DNA of 64,000 nt, from assembly GCF_002078875.1 (NCBI RefSeq), contig NC_034420.1:3099814-3163813 (forward strand), in the 5' to 3' direction. Position 1 is the stretch's first letter, and every line of letters begins with the position of its first letter. The position numbers were made by a program, and so were the translations under genes. Source of the stretch: Numida meleagris. Lineage: Eukaryota > Chordata > Aves > Galliformes > Numididae. Shown here piece by piece: positions 12,673-25,745 of this stretch. The notes below the pieces were generated by a model. The model ran no database searches and had not been told where the DNA came from. It was given only the letters and a program-made list of their open reading frames with translations.

Positions 12673-15583
12673 GCTCTTCTTTCTGGAGAGAGACTAACTC
12701 ACTGCAGCAAGGGTGTGACATACAGTGCTGTGTGTCTGGAGAGTATAGGAAGCTGAAGGTTAATGCCTCCCTTCTCAGTCTCCCATTCCCACTAAAGGAG
12801 AGCAATGAGTTGGTGATAGCAGAGAGTGTCCACGTGTGGGCACAGGACAGGAGGGAGGCTGCACCTTACTCCAAGGAGCTCACAGAAGCTGAGCTTCCAA
12901 CAAAGGAACAGCATCAGCAGTCGTATGGGGCAGCAAGAGGCTCTTCAAACTGGGATTTCAACAAGCATCTCGTGTGAACTGAATCAACTGCCCCGTTTCA
13001 AAACTTTATTTGATGGGCAGCAACAAAATAGTACACCATTTAAACATGGTGCATGCCTTGTACACAAGTTATCAGTATGCAGGCTCCCCAAAACACAGCG
13101 GTGATCCCCAAAGCCAGACTTCCTATAACCAGACTGTCTGATATCCAGAATTTAACCACCAAGTGAAATCATAGACCAGGCTATAGTTACTTAACTTACA
13201 ACAGTTGTTTAGAAATAGCATGTGCAGTAGGTCTCACATATCCAGAGCCTGTCAGACTGCACGTAGCCATACTGTTATCTGCATTTTGTTGGACAGAAGT
13301 ATCAAATCTCTGTTTAGGTTCAAGAAGTGAAAAGACAAAAAGCCATAGCAATGCTCTGATCTCTTCTGCTGCACAGTACTACATGATTTTATTCAGCTGT
13401 TCAAAAATAGCATTCTCATAGGCTAACACCACCACAGACTATCACGTCTCAGTATCTTGTTCTGTGAAAGGGACTTCACATTCCTTCTCTTTTCTGCTTG
13501 CATTTTTCTCAGCTCGCTGAACTAACCAATACATGGAAAAAAGCAATTTTCCTTTCATTAGCCCAACTACATATTGAGTTATACTCAGCTAATATACTGA
13601 GTGCCTTCCATTAAGGAATTACATTTCATTAATGTATTCAGCCTTAGGATAATAAGAATGGATATATCACTGCCACTTTATAGATGAGGAGTTGAAAGCC
13701 CTTCTTTAAGATACAGTACAAACACTGAACAGAAGAGATAATAGAAAGTTACCCATTTTACTGCAGTAGCCAACTTCAGAGATGACAGCAGAAACCACAG
13801 TACAGACACTCAGCAGACACAGTCACCCAGCTGCCTGCCTCACACCCCATTCCAGCTTTCTCACACCTGCCAGACCAAGGCAGTTATCTCCTTGTGCCCA
13901 TCTACAGAGCAAGATTAAAGAAAAAACACACCATTCACGCTCTGAAATCAGTCAGTATGCATCCACCAAACACTTCAGTATCTTCTCTAGCTTTCGTATC
14001 CAGAGACAGTAGTGGAAGAGTTTGAGAACTGAAGAGAAATGGAAGTAGAAATGGAAGTCCTACAACAGCTTTATGACAGGTACAACATCCCCCAGGGATG
14101 CCCATCAGGGCACAGCTGCTTTGCACTTGGTCATTCATCCCAAGCACGCAGCTACAATAGTGAACTTGGATGTCAAACACATGATTCAAAACTCCTGCTT
14201 AGATATCTAAGTGTAAAGTGTGAGTACTCCTGTGAAAATGGTGAGTTATCATCAAGTTTGACAATCATTTTTGTTAATTTAACAAGAAACAGCCAAGTTC
14301 CTAAACTTGGCCCGCATCTGATTTAGACATGCCAATGCTTAGGACATCTTGCCTCTTCTCACTTGCATCATTTTCAAATGCGACTGTTCCTTGTTCAAGA
14401 GCCACAGTTTCTCTTTATGATGCCCATTAAAAATGACAATGTACTACATTATGAATATGTTTCAATTAAGAAGAGGGAAGCTAATAACTTTGCAGTGCTT
14501 TCTGAAGATCCAAACAACTGTTCTCATTTCACAGCTCACTGATTCTTCAGAAGCAACAGAAAGTCCTGGAAATAAAATGGCAATACTTATTATAAACTAG
14601 CTCTGCCTTACAGCCATTACATTTTTCTTATGCTCCAACATGAAAACAACCCATACGGATGATTAGCTCAGAAGAATAAAATGAGTAGTTCTGACCACCT
14701 AGAAGACTTTTTTTTCCTTTTAACTACTGAGCTGCTCTTTGTTCGAAAGCCAAAAGGGAGCTTACAGTTTGCAAACTTACATCACTTACGCTTGTACGGA
14801 GACACTACCTGCACGGCATGCCTAGGTCAGCAAGGCAGATCTACCTGCTGTGTGTGTCCACCTCCTGTGAGACAGGTCAACTACAAACACAAAATAAGAT
14901 TAATTTATGCAACACGACAACAAAAAGCTAAGTGGGGAGTCATGACAGACTCTCTTGAGCTTCCTCAAAACTTCAGAATACAGCAAAGTCAGCCCAGCTC
15001 CTTGGGAGGGGTAACCGCCCTCTACACTAAAACACAGTGATAGCGACTGACCCCTATCAGATACAAAGAGATGGAACAAGTCTTTCTACAGTAGAGTGCA
15101 TAAAGCACAAAGATTTGGGTACTCACTGCAGTGGTACAGCAAAGAGAAGCCAGAAGCTATTTTCTCCATCGCTGCCATAATGTTTATAGCCCTGTCATAC
15201 TTTTATTTACAACACACAGCTACAATCCTCATATGCTAACGTTCAGACAATTTGTCTTTCTGAGCTGTAAACTCATGCCTTCTCTCACATTTTTTCTTCC
15301 ACCTGCAGAGAAATTATTCCACAAAAATATTTATCTTAATCCTTTGTCTGATATCTTGTTGTTACGGAACCTGACAGTTTTAGATGCAGATGCTTCATTA
15401 ACTTCCAGCCACACCAGTATTTCCAGGTTCAGGCCTTGCTCATTCTTACCAAGAATCACAGGAAATTAGCCCTCAAATTTTGTTAACTTTGGCCTCAGCC
15501 AAAGGCCTTAATGCACTGAAATAAAGTAAGCGGGAAGCAAGACATTGACAAAAAGGGATTATAAACAGGAGGGAAATCAACAG

Positions 15584-15853
15584 TAGGACAAGGGGGAATG
15601 ATTTTAAGCTCAAGGGGGGAAGGTTTAGACTGGTTATCTCTTCACAGAGAGAGTGGCAAGGTGCTGGCACAGGCTGCCCAGAGAGGCTATGGGTGCCCCA
15701 TCCCTGGAGGTGTTCAAGGCCAGGTTGGATGAGGCCCTGGGCAGCCTGCTCTAGTGCCAGATCTGGAGGTTGGTGGCCCTGCCTATGGCAAGGGGTTGAA
15801 ACTTGGTGATCCGTGGGGTCCCTTCCAACCCAAGCCACTCTATGATTCTATGA
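15584..15853 (+). mobile_element. CR1 LINE 3' fragment
   Basis: The longest CR1 copy in the window. It shows the usual 3' order: aggacaaggggg, then ggcacaggctgcccagagag, ccatccctggaggtgttcaa, ggttggatgaggccctggg, and the terminus ggtcccttccaaccca with tctatgattcta. It is 5'-truncated, as most CR1 insertions are, and non-coding. It lies inside the KCNIP1 intron, antisense to KCNIP1. Confidence 0.95.
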
Positions 15854-18800
15854 CACAAAACTTGTTCAGATTCAAAACAGTGTCTGCAGTTCAGGAAAGC
15901 CTGCCCCTGACGTTGTTTCTCTTCTCTTTTTCTTCTTCAAATTATAGTCAGGAACCAAATATTAAAACCACACACCAAGCCAAGCTTGAGAAGGCTTCTA
16001 TGCTTTTTTTTTTTTTTTTAATCTTAGTTAGAAAGCAGTATTTGCAGAAGGCTCTCAGACCACCAAGGCCTGCAGCCCGTAGCCCCAGCTGACCCTAACC
16101 AGCCCCGTTCTGTTCTGCCACCCTTACTCAAAGGGCTGCATCTTCCTGGCAGTGACCCCTTCTCTGCCTGAGCCAAGAGAAACTGTGCCCTGCCAGTTAC
16201 ACAGCATGGAAATAAGCAGCAGAGGCACTGCCCCAGCAGCAGATCCACACACAAACCGCAGCTGGACCTGTGCTCCAAACGCCAGCCATGGGTATCAGCA
16301 CAGCAGCTGCCTTTAGTGCTTGCACATTGTTTTTTTGGGTTAGCTATCACGGATCCAGTGGCCACCTGGACCTGCACGCTTGCAGAGCACAAGTGAAAAT
16401 GAAACAAAAGGTGACGTGTGGTGCCAGATGTGGAGCATGGCTTCTCTCTGCTCAAACAAAACACCAGTGTACCTCAAACCAAGCCAAAGCCCTAACAGCA
16501 CCTCTTTCGTACAACAAGGCACCACAAAAACTCACACTGCTTTGTCTGTGACATGCACAGTTGAGTGTTTGTTGTGCAGTGTAACTCCTTAATGCATCGG
16601 CTAAGAACCAGATCCACTGTCATACAGTGCAGATGAGTCAGCTGAATTAAGGACAGCAGTCAGAAGACAGCCAGACTCACGAATTCAGTCAGTGGCATTA
16701 CCTTGTTTCCTGCCTCGACTCCTCAATTACTCAACGCAGAAATCTTTCCTAAAATTCCCCATTAGAAGCATGAATGCTTGAGCCCAAGCATGCATCTTAG
16801 GTATTTCAAAGCTGGGTTTCAACATATTCAACAAAGGAAAAAAAAAAAAAAAGAAGTCCACCAACCCAGCTCACATTTTAGCTGGGAATAACTTCTGTTC
16901 ATAAAACTTCAAATGTCATTCTTCAGATTTTGCTACATCACTTCTTAAATATTAAAAAACGACCACGATCATAAATCTTTCCAACCGAGATGACAGAAGC
17001 AGGCTTCATCTTAGATAACTGCTAGACCCTTAAAGCTAAATCCAGGTCAGCTTCGTGTGCTCTCTTCTGCATCAGTAATAACAGAAAAGGTACTATGAGT
17101 GGAGAACCATCTGTAATCTTCAGACAGCTTAAACTCTCTGAACATACTAGCTTCAAATCTTTTACTACAAGCAAGCCTGAAAGACCAGCTCAAGGTGAAA
17201 CAACTAATTGTTAGGTTAGAACGCAGAGTGGAGAGGATCCTGCGCTCGTTTACAATACTCAGAACACTCAGTGTTCTTGCTGAATTAACTCATTTCAGTT
17301 CCTTTAATCTATGAATAAGGTGGTTTTCCTCCCTCTCAAAAAAATAAACAGCTCTTTTTGCCACTGTGTTAGGAGCCATCTCTTCACGTGTCCCAGAAAC
17401 ACATCTGGCCTTTTGGCAATAGGAACGTGCAGACATACAGGACACTAATTTATCTGTGGCATGATGGGTTCTCTTTTCTCATCTATGGGGCTCTGATATA
17501 AAGTCTCACTTTCAGTATCTGCTGCATTCAAGCTGATCGTAACTGATGTAAAGGCAGCACTCACAGATGGATGTTAACACCTCAGTCTTACCAATCAACA
17601 CCACCAGTCCAATACTTTAATGAACAACTTCTCTGAGTTGAGGGTGCAGAGAAATCATCTCCCACTGTTTCCATTTTTTTTTTCCGATTGTCTTCCCAGG
17701 TGGAAGTTAAGAAATACTGGAAAAAGGTCAAAAAAGATTGACTAACGCATTATTTATTCTGTATATAGCAGATACCATTATGTCTATTTACTGCTTTCCA
17801 TTGAGCTAAGGTATCCAATTCTCAAATCCAAAGCACAAGTGCATCACGTAATTTCATCTTCTGCAAAAATGCCAGCAGTGTTGGTCATGCCTGCATCACT
17901 GCAGGGCATATACCTGTAACATCCAGACTGAACATTCAAGTCATCATCATGGCCAGCCTATCCTGCTCACACTCTGTACTAAGCCGGATCGTTGTTATCA
18001 GAGGAGGGAAAGGTCAGGAAGAAAAGGTTCCTTTATCTTCAAACATGAAGTATCATATTTCCACTGCAAAAGGAGAAAAACAGATACTTGAACTTTTTAG
18101 ATGAATTGAGTACCAACAACAGTCAGGCCACAGCAGCAAAAATGTTATCACACATTTCAACTTCATTGCTGTATTTCGCAGTTGAGTTGAGCTCACATCG
18201 TTGCAGCTACGTTCTGCTGGGAACTGCCCTCTTGTGCTGCTGAAACTCCTTTGCCAAAAAACAGATCCTCCTGCGTAAGATGACCTGTGTGCATGTCAGT
18301 ACTTTCTAGCAGCATCCTTCCAGCAGCACACCCCACCCCAGCATTTCCCATCTTCTCCTCTGTTAACCTTCCAGCAAGCAAACCGTATCTTTTGGAACAC
18401 AACTGAACTGAAGGTGTAGATGCCCCAGGCCCTAAAAGAACAAATGAATCAAGTTCTGAAGCTCACTGAAGACCTGTACTCAATTCCATCCCTGCTGCAA
18501 GACTGAATACAGCTTTATAACAAGACACTAGATAAACTTGATGAGAAGAAAACAAGATATTTTATACACTTGTACACACACATGCACATCCAAGCACGTA
18601 TTCACACAATAGAGCTCCCTATCTTCTTTTCGTCTCCGGTGCTCTGCATTTCCCACTTTCTCCTGCCAGATCTTCTCCAAAACACGCTCTCCTGCTTACA
18701 CGCTCCCTCTCGCCTGCCTGTGGCTGCACCCTTCAGCCTCACATCCTGCAGGACACAACACAAGTTCTCCACAGAACTCCTATTGCCTTTCTGTGTCTGA

Positions 18801-21800
18801 AGGAGGGGAACACTGGTAAACAGCACAGTTTAAAAAAAAAACCAAAGTGCACAAACAAACCTCCACAAACATTGAATATTTATAGCACTTCCAGTCCAGG
18901 GTACTTCCATAAATCTTACCCAAAAGACCTAACAGATTTCTGAACCGAAAAGCTGTACGAAAGGAGTAGGAGAGCAGCTTAAGACAAATCCATGGGGATG
19001 TGGGATGTGGCAAAGCAGCCGTAGCGTACAAGAAAAGTCAGTCCCTTCAGCTGCAGTCAGTCAGTGCTGTGGTTTCCCGGTTTCAGCAATTAATCCGAAA
19101 AAGGACAGCACTCTTTCATACCTTACCATTTATGGTTACAGAAAGCTTCTCAATAGGGGAACTAGGTTATGAGTTCGGCCACAGTAAAGCAAACCCAGAG
19201 AAGTACAGGAAAGAAAAAAAATAAATCCCTTCCAGCTCTAAGCTCCAGTGCTTTACGTTGGGCACAAAGGTGTTTCACGGAGTCTGTCACGTAGCAGAAG
19301 CTGCTCTACCACCAGTGCAAGCGGCACTTCATCAGAAACAGTAAGTATATTTTAAAGCAATTTTTGTTTTCCTTGTGAGCAAACAATAGCTTTGCTTTCT
19401 GGCAAATCTAGAGCTCTTGGAAGCAGCGGTCTTTCTAAACCTCCAGTACTACAGAGGAAACCCACCTAACTTGTCTGTAGCATATAGGCAAGTTTTAACG
19501 GTAAGCTAATAATTATGGAGAAATATCGGACTGTAAATACAACCATTGTTATTTCCACAAAACCCATGATTTTAAGAGCCTGCAGCCCTCATAGGATCCT
19601 TGCTCTTTGGAGTCTCATGGCTTTGGGTCTCAGCACTCTGTAGCATTCCGTCAGAGACCACACAATCTCTCCCCAGGGCAGTTAGGGATGAGCCACACTT
19701 GAACTCTATCGGGCTTCTTCGAAAACCACTCTCCAGCTAAATAATTTTGTACAGTCCTGTACTACAGAGAAACCCAAAGCAGCAGTCCACAAAGAATTCA
19801 GAAGTGCTAAACTGATCAAAGGGTTTTGTTTGTTTTTAAGAACTACCAAGTATAAAAGCTAACGCACAGAATCTCAGACTCCACTCTTTTTTTAAACAAA
19901 AAAGCTAACTTAATTCACATTAGTGTCAAAGTAGCTAAAGAGTTCTTAAGTAAATTGGTGCAATGTATTTCATAAAATGGATGCAACTGTATCATGTTAT
20001 GCAGTCCTAATACTGAATCTTCAGGACGCCAGCAGAGCTGCACAAGTGCTTTGCAGAATCTGTTTTTCCATGCACATTTACACAGAGGTTCAGCATCAAT
20101 CTATTCTGCAAGGCACACCATGTTTGTGGTCCTAGGCATGCAGAATACACTGAAAGTAATGGGCTCTTATCTTGCAGTGAACGAGATTGGTGCCCTCTGG
20201 CCCCAGCACCACTGGGGAAAGCAGACCTATTACCAGCAGGAAAGTGTTTATAAATGCTAAGAAAGGAAACGGGGCAGGGGGAGGGAAGGAGGAACCAAGT
20301 GCCAGTGTAAGCACAGGTCTAACTTCAGGAATGTAAACAGGGGGCAACAGAAGACGAAAGGGTAAGGACAGGAGTGAAGGAAAAGGAAGAAGAATCTACA
20401 GTGCTGAAAACACTCACAGGAACAAATAAGCAAATGTCAGCGATGAAATTAATTCTTCTAAGAGACACTAGTAAATACATAAGGTGCACAGCAATGCCAC
20501 AGCAGAATAACCAGAACTTATATTTACAAGACTAAAATTTACAGTTGCCTTCTGGCTCCCACACCAAGAGGTGCTACTGATGCCCCCTGGATACTGCAGC
20601 TCCCGAGCTCAGAGCCTGGCACAGCCTGAGGCAGAGGCCCTCTACAGCTTACACAGCTCACGGCACTGGGAGCTCCTCAAGAGACGGGAGAGGAGGCAGG
20701 GGCTTCCCACTGAGCACCAAGCACATCCGTTAGTCAGAGCAGGGGACTCTGTTCAAAACCTGAGCAGATGGCATCTTTAGGATTATCACCAGCAGCTGTC
20801 AATGCAGTGATTATGCATTGAAATTGCACAGCTAATGTACTGTATAATTTAACTAGAGCGAGGGAAAAAAAAAAATCAGGGAGAAGGAACATTTTGAAAA
20901 GATTTAGAGCTTGTGTTTTCCTAATAATTATGGAGGTGCCTTGCAATCTTCAGTGCAGAAGACACATTTAGATTTGCTCTCGAAGGACGGACTAAAATCC
21001 CCATTATATACCCCAAGCAGCTTCCAATCCAAACACGCTCAGAGACTTCCTGGGCCAATCGAGTCCTCAGCAGTGCTTCATTTTTCAGAGACTTAATGAT
21101 TTTGTCAGAGGAAACACTTAATGAGCTCTTTCAACATTCCCCTCCTAACATGCATTGATGGGGCTAGGAGATGGAAGAGAAGAATTCTTCAATCTGAAAT
21201 ATTAACCTTCTCAGCACTGACGAAACTCCAAATAAAGTTTTCCCATATATACACAGGATTCTTAACAACTAAAGAAAAAAAAAACCAGAGCTTAGAGTAC
21301 AACAAGAGAATATCTGTAAACAAAGAGAGGTAAAAAATGCACACTGGGTTTACTTCACTGACTTTTTTTCATGTTTCACTCCCAAAGTTTCCTCTGGAAT
21401 AATTCTGCACTCAGGTGGAGTAGTGCTACAGATTTTTTTTTAGTCTCCTCACTATATTTTTGAGTATCAAAAACACATCAGGAAGTACATAACTCAGTTT
21501 TTAGGTCCACATTTACAGGTAATCCGTTGCAACAACACGACAGTGCCTCAAGCAGCTCTGATTTACACCGCCTGATGGCACAGCCAATTATATTTTGTGT
21601 TTATAGAGACACTCAGGTATTTTTAGGCTAATCTTCCTTGTTAATGTTCCCTGCATTATTCATGTGTCCTTATTCTCTTTGGGGTGGAGCAAGCATCTGA
21701 TGAACTGGGAAGCGACAAGCAGAGCTGCCCGTGCAGAGAGCAGGTCAGGCAGTGCTGCTGGCAGCAGGACAGGGAACAGCACCGTGCACACTCCTGGGAA

Positions 21801-23129
21801 AACACCTTAGCCTCTTCTGAAAACTCCCATTTCTCATAGTTACATTCGTTACTTATCCTAAAGAGGCAGTCTGGCAGTTTAAAACAGTAAGGAAGGACGA
21901 AATTAATGGTACATCAGCTGTGTATGTGCCTGATACGCAAGCGGGCCAGTGGGGTAATTAAATGTCTTATTCATCCTTTGATTGATAGTCTTATATTTCT
22001 TATTATCCACGTAAGGAGGGGGTGGATGATCCCGCTATTTCCAGGTGTAACTGGGACAGCTATGTAAACATTGTGGAGAGTAACAGCACATGGCAACAAG
22101 TTGTCCTGCAGTCACACTGAGGGTACCCATTTCTCCATTCATTCACTTTCCCACAGAGCTAATTTATCATTCTTACTGCACCTAAGAATTTCTAACAAAG
22201 CAAGTTTCCCATTGGCTGTCAGTGGCTTCCCACTGTGGCTAGAGGACCACACGGTCTCAGGGCCCATCCCCCTCTGTTCCACCTTGCCCCCTGACCAAGC
22301 TGCACAGTAGCTACAGGCAAGTCACACGCTGTGGTTTAATACTCATTCATCATAACTGCTGTGCTGCACAATGTTCCAAAGTCGTGAATACTTTGGTATC
22401 CTTCACCTTTTGAAAATATGGCATGCCCACTTTTCCCCATGCAGAAATGCAGGAGAGTTGAGAAGTGTCCTGGGCCAGGCAGCAGCAGGTGCTCAGTGCA
22501 GCATGGGCTTGGGGTGCTCTTCCTCTGTGCAGGTCCACACACAAGCAGACAGGCACAGTGCAAGTGTACTGACTGTGCTCCACACCAGGTGTTCTAGTTA
22601 CAGCCCCACAAACAAAGAAAAACACAGCACAACCTCATTTAAGAGCATTAGCTCACATGGCTGCACGGACTTCTTGTGTTAAATGCAAGTTCCAATAAGC
22701 AGGTCACGTCCATCTTCCAGCATATTCCAAGTGAAGATTCCTCCCTCCTAGAACATCACTGAGTTATATGCAACCATCAGAAAGACAATGCCCTTAAAAA
22801 TGCCGTAAGCCAAATCCTGAGTGGCCCTTGATGTTTTATTTAAGAGCAGAATTAATCACAGTCCTGGACAAAATTCACTATTCCAACAGTAACAACTCTT
22901 TTTCTTCCTAGTGACACCTCAAAACATCTTTTCATTTAGATATTATGCATTAGTAAATTTCGAGATAGAGATCTTAATTTTTGTTAAATATATATCTCTT
23001 AACGCTTTCATCAATGAAAAACACAACTAATCAGAAAGAGAGCAACATCCGAATTATATCCACACTCTTCCTTTAAGAGCTGATGGTGCCTTTCCCTTTC
23101 TCTTGCCTTCCTCCAGACGCGCTGTGCCC
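15854..23129. other. KCNIP1 intron; may contain the KCNMB1 promoter and 5' exon
   Basis: No recognisable repeat or coding exon. More GC-rich patches occur at 20570-20720 and 21680-21800. Either could be a non-coding first exon of KCNMB1, but neither has a splice donor or promoter motif strong enough to call. Confidence 0.5.
19126..19135. promoter_or_regulatory. CArG box match (SRF-type), nearer KCNMB1
   Basis: The same ten bases, ccatttatgg, 5.4 kb upstream of the KCNMB1 ATG, where the unlocated promoter or first intron could lie. Sequence match only. Confidence 0.25.
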
Positions 23130-23202
23130 AGCCCCACAGCTCCCCCAGCCCCACAGCTCCCCCAGCCCCACAGCTCCCCCAGCCCCACAGCTCCCCCAGC
23201 CC
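23130..23202. repeat. 17-bp GC-rich minisatellite, about 4.3 copies
   Basis: Four perfect head-to-tail copies of agccccacagctccccc and a partial fifth. On the minus strand (the KCNIP1 sense strand) each unit supplies a run of five G and a run of four G separated by short spacers, so it can form a G-quadruplex. Perfect copies suggest recent expansion and likely length polymorphism. Confidence 0.97.
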
Positions 23203-24510
23203 GGTGCTGCTGGGGTTTGCCTGCTCACAGGTCATGAGAGCAGCTCTTCTCCAGCTTAGGCTTGTGGTTGCCTAATGCTTTATCTAAACTCAAGTCTTTT
23301 ATTTGCTCCGTGGATTAGCTGAACACAGGTGGCTTTAGGCAGGTACCATGCCACACTGAACACCAGCTTATGGATAAACACTAAATAGTTGCACAAACCC
23401 TGAAATTTCCTCAGCTACTGCAGGAAGCTGCGCAGTATTGTCTTGCACATGAGAACAGGACCAAGATCTGTTGTGGCACATATTCAGCCTTTCTCCTGCA
23501 CTGCTTTCCTCTCTTCTGTGTCCAAAAAACCACACGCATCTTGCCAGTCTGTTTCATTTTCCCTAACTGTGCGCCATGTTTTTATTAAAAAAGCAAACAC
23601 CCAAACCCTTAGTCACATCTGTCAGTGGGACACAGATTCTGGAGATGGGTTGAACTCTTTGTGATTGTTAAGCCTCACTTCGATATCAATCCTATATAAC
23701 AGTAGTACTGATTTAATAGCGTATGGATTCACAGCAGTTATTTTCAGATTCTCTACATCAAAGTATCAGCAAGAGAACTGGAAATGCTATTTAGGCAGGG
23801 AGCACGGGTGAGATGCCAGGCTCTCCTGAGCTCTATGAGCTCCCACTATGACACCAACACTGCAGGGTTCATCACGGTCTATGAGTGCCAACAGCAGTCA
23901 TGGCCCTGTGCCTGTGGGGGAGCAGCAGCAGCAGCCCTCATTGCTGTCTTCCCCGATCCTTGCTCAGTTGGGTTTGGTGGCACCATGCTACTTGTGCCAT
24001 GAAAATGCAGCTTTTCTGCAACACGTAGCTGGATAGCAGGCTTTAAATATCTCCAAATGGACAAGGCCATGAAATAGACAATGAGAAATCAAAACCATAC
24101 ATCTGAAGTATTAAATTTTTTATTTCAGAAGAGTTGAAAAAAATTTTAAAAGACACGTTTCAGGCTAAACCTGAAGACAGAATGGGAAAAATGGAAAAAG
24201 GATTCTAGTTTGGGAGGATTTTCCCTTCATGCATTGCTTTACCAATACACAACACAGAGCACCTCTTACTTCAGGCAAACAGTAACATCAAATAGACCAA
24301 ATTAAGGCTAAAGACAATCAAGCTGGTCAAACTCTATCAGAGCACAATGATATTTTCCAGTTCCCACTCCCAGTCTTGCCCCCCTGCTTTCTTCACCCAT
24401 CACTTTATTAAGCAGTATACGGTTTGTGCAAGAACAGGGTATTTCAGAAATTATTAACTGCAATACCTATAGCCAATCCTAATCATGATCGCCTCTCTCT
24501 CACAAAACAG
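23203..24510. other. Intronic sequence just upstream of the KCNMB1 start exon
   Basis: No repeat or coding feature seen. It ends in the likely splice acceptor at 24509-24510. If KCNMB1 instead began here without an upstream exon, a promoter would be needed in this stretch; none is evident. Confidence 0.6.
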
Positions 24511-24546
24511 GATCAGAGAGATTCCAGATTTCATAACACCTGAATC
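24511..24546 (+). other. KCNMB1: KCNMB1 5' untranslated part of the start-codon exon (putative)
   Basis: A pyrimidine-rich stretch (gcctctctctcac) followed by aaaacag ends at 24510 and looks like a splice acceptor 36 nt before the ATG. Mammalian KCNMB1 has a non-coding first exon, so this would be the start of the second exon. A second possible AG (ttccag ending at 24526) cannot be excluded. The upstream non-coding exon and promoter could not be identified from sequence alone. Confidence 0.55.
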
Positions 24547-24683
24547 ATGTTGGCAAAAAAGCTGGTGACGGCACAGAAGCGAGGAGAGACGAGGGCCCTA
24601 TGTCTGGGACTGGGAATGGTGGCATGCTCCATGATGATGTACTTCTTTATTGGGATTACAATTGTGCCATTCTACACGAAAAG
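24547..24683 (+). CDS. KCNMB1: KCNMB1 coding exon 1 (BK channel beta-1 subunit, residues 1-45 plus 2 nt)
   Basis: Regulatory beta-1 subunit of the large-conductance calcium- and voltage-activated potassium (BK) channel. The family has two membrane spans, a large extracellular loop and both termini in the cytoplasm; in smooth muscle it raises calcium sensitivity and slows gating. This exon encodes the cytoplasmic N-terminus with the beta-1 signature AQKRGETRALCLG (residues 9-21) and the first membrane span (about 18-40). The ATG is secure because an in-frame TGA lies two codons upstream (24541-24543). The exon ends with AG before a gtagta donor, phase 2. Joined to the exons at 25746 and 26559 it gives 603 nt, or 200 residues plus stop, slightly longer than mammalian beta-1 (about 191). 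The gene is nested on the opposite strand inside KCNIP1 intron 1. Identification is from remembered family sequence, not a search. Confidence 0.96.
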
Positions 24684-25745
24684 GTAGTAAATCATTTGAT
24701 TATGAATACAGGGCTGTTTCATTTTTGCTGTCCTCAAATACAATTATTAAAACAGAGCCAAAATATTTGTTAGTACACTGAAAAAATGAATAAATGTTAT
24801 GTTCTTGAAGAACTCACAAGAATGGAAGGTAGAAGAGCAAGAAGAGAGTGAGCCATTAAGCGAGGCATTTACAGGTAAGCTATGACCTTCCCCAGGGCTA
24901 GAACCAGAGCAGACTAAACCAAACCATTTACTATGAAACAACATAAAGTAAAAACCAGTACTGCTTATCAAAGCTGGATAATGGAAAATCTTCCATTAAT
25001 ATAACAAAAAATAAAGCAAGCAACAAAAAAAAACCACCATACTTTTTCAGGGTAGAGGCTTATAAGAGAAGTCATGGTAAATCTGTTCAGTCAAGCAGAT
25101 GCATCTTGCCTCCAGATCAACCACCACGAGAAATGCCTTCAGCAGCCCAGTCTACCACTACAAGTGCTGCAGAATGCAGTGAATGCCAATAAGGTTACAA
25201 TTACTCACATTTTTATTTCATTTCCCATGTTCTGCCTCTACACACAAAATCAATTTGCAAAAAGCAAAGTGTAGTAAAACCAAGACTGCCCTGGCACTTT
25301 AGCAGCTCATTTTTTCCATGCTTGAAGATTTTGATAGAAAAAGTACATCCACTATTTCATTCTTCCTTCTAGCAGCACCTTTATGCTCAGAAATCTCTAG
25401 GCTTATGTACTGGCATGCATCAACGTTATTTTGCGTACCACAAAAACAGAGCAGCCAGGCTTCAACACTGTCTTACATGACAACATCACAGTTGAAAACA
25501 TTCAGCAGTGGATTTAGAAAAGCTGTTTAAAGCTGTGCGCTAAGATTTGAAAAACAAAAGACACATAAAAAGATTAGTTTCTTAAGAGTTGGAGGAGTGG
25601 GCAGAGCTCACTGCATTGGGGATGAGCAGCCCTGAGCTCTGCCTGTGCTAACCCACCACTGGCACCCAGAGATGAACCTCCAATGCATAATAACAGATGC
25701 CACAAAAGCATTTGAAAGCAATACCTTTTGTTTTGGTTTTTGTAG
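24684..25745 (+). other. KCNMB1: KCNMB1 intron between coding exons 1 and 2
   Basis: A GT-AG intron of 1,062 nt, phase 2, with a T-rich tract directly before the acceptor. I see no other gene or repeat in it. It is also part of the KCNIP1 intron read on the opposite strand. Confidence 0.93.

Larger units (their letters stand above)
7662..15583. other. KCNIP1 intron, no gene seen
   Basis: Contains the TA/poly(T) repeat at 12.64 kb and one CArG match. Frames are open on both strands at 10849-11308 but resemble nothing known to me. No other feature recognised. Confidence 0.7.

Noticed and set aside
15473..15838. 121-codon minus-strand open frame starting MAWVGRDP
   Set aside because: It is the antisense of the CR1 3' end; the same MAWVGRD start appears at the 60.5 kb CR1 fragment.
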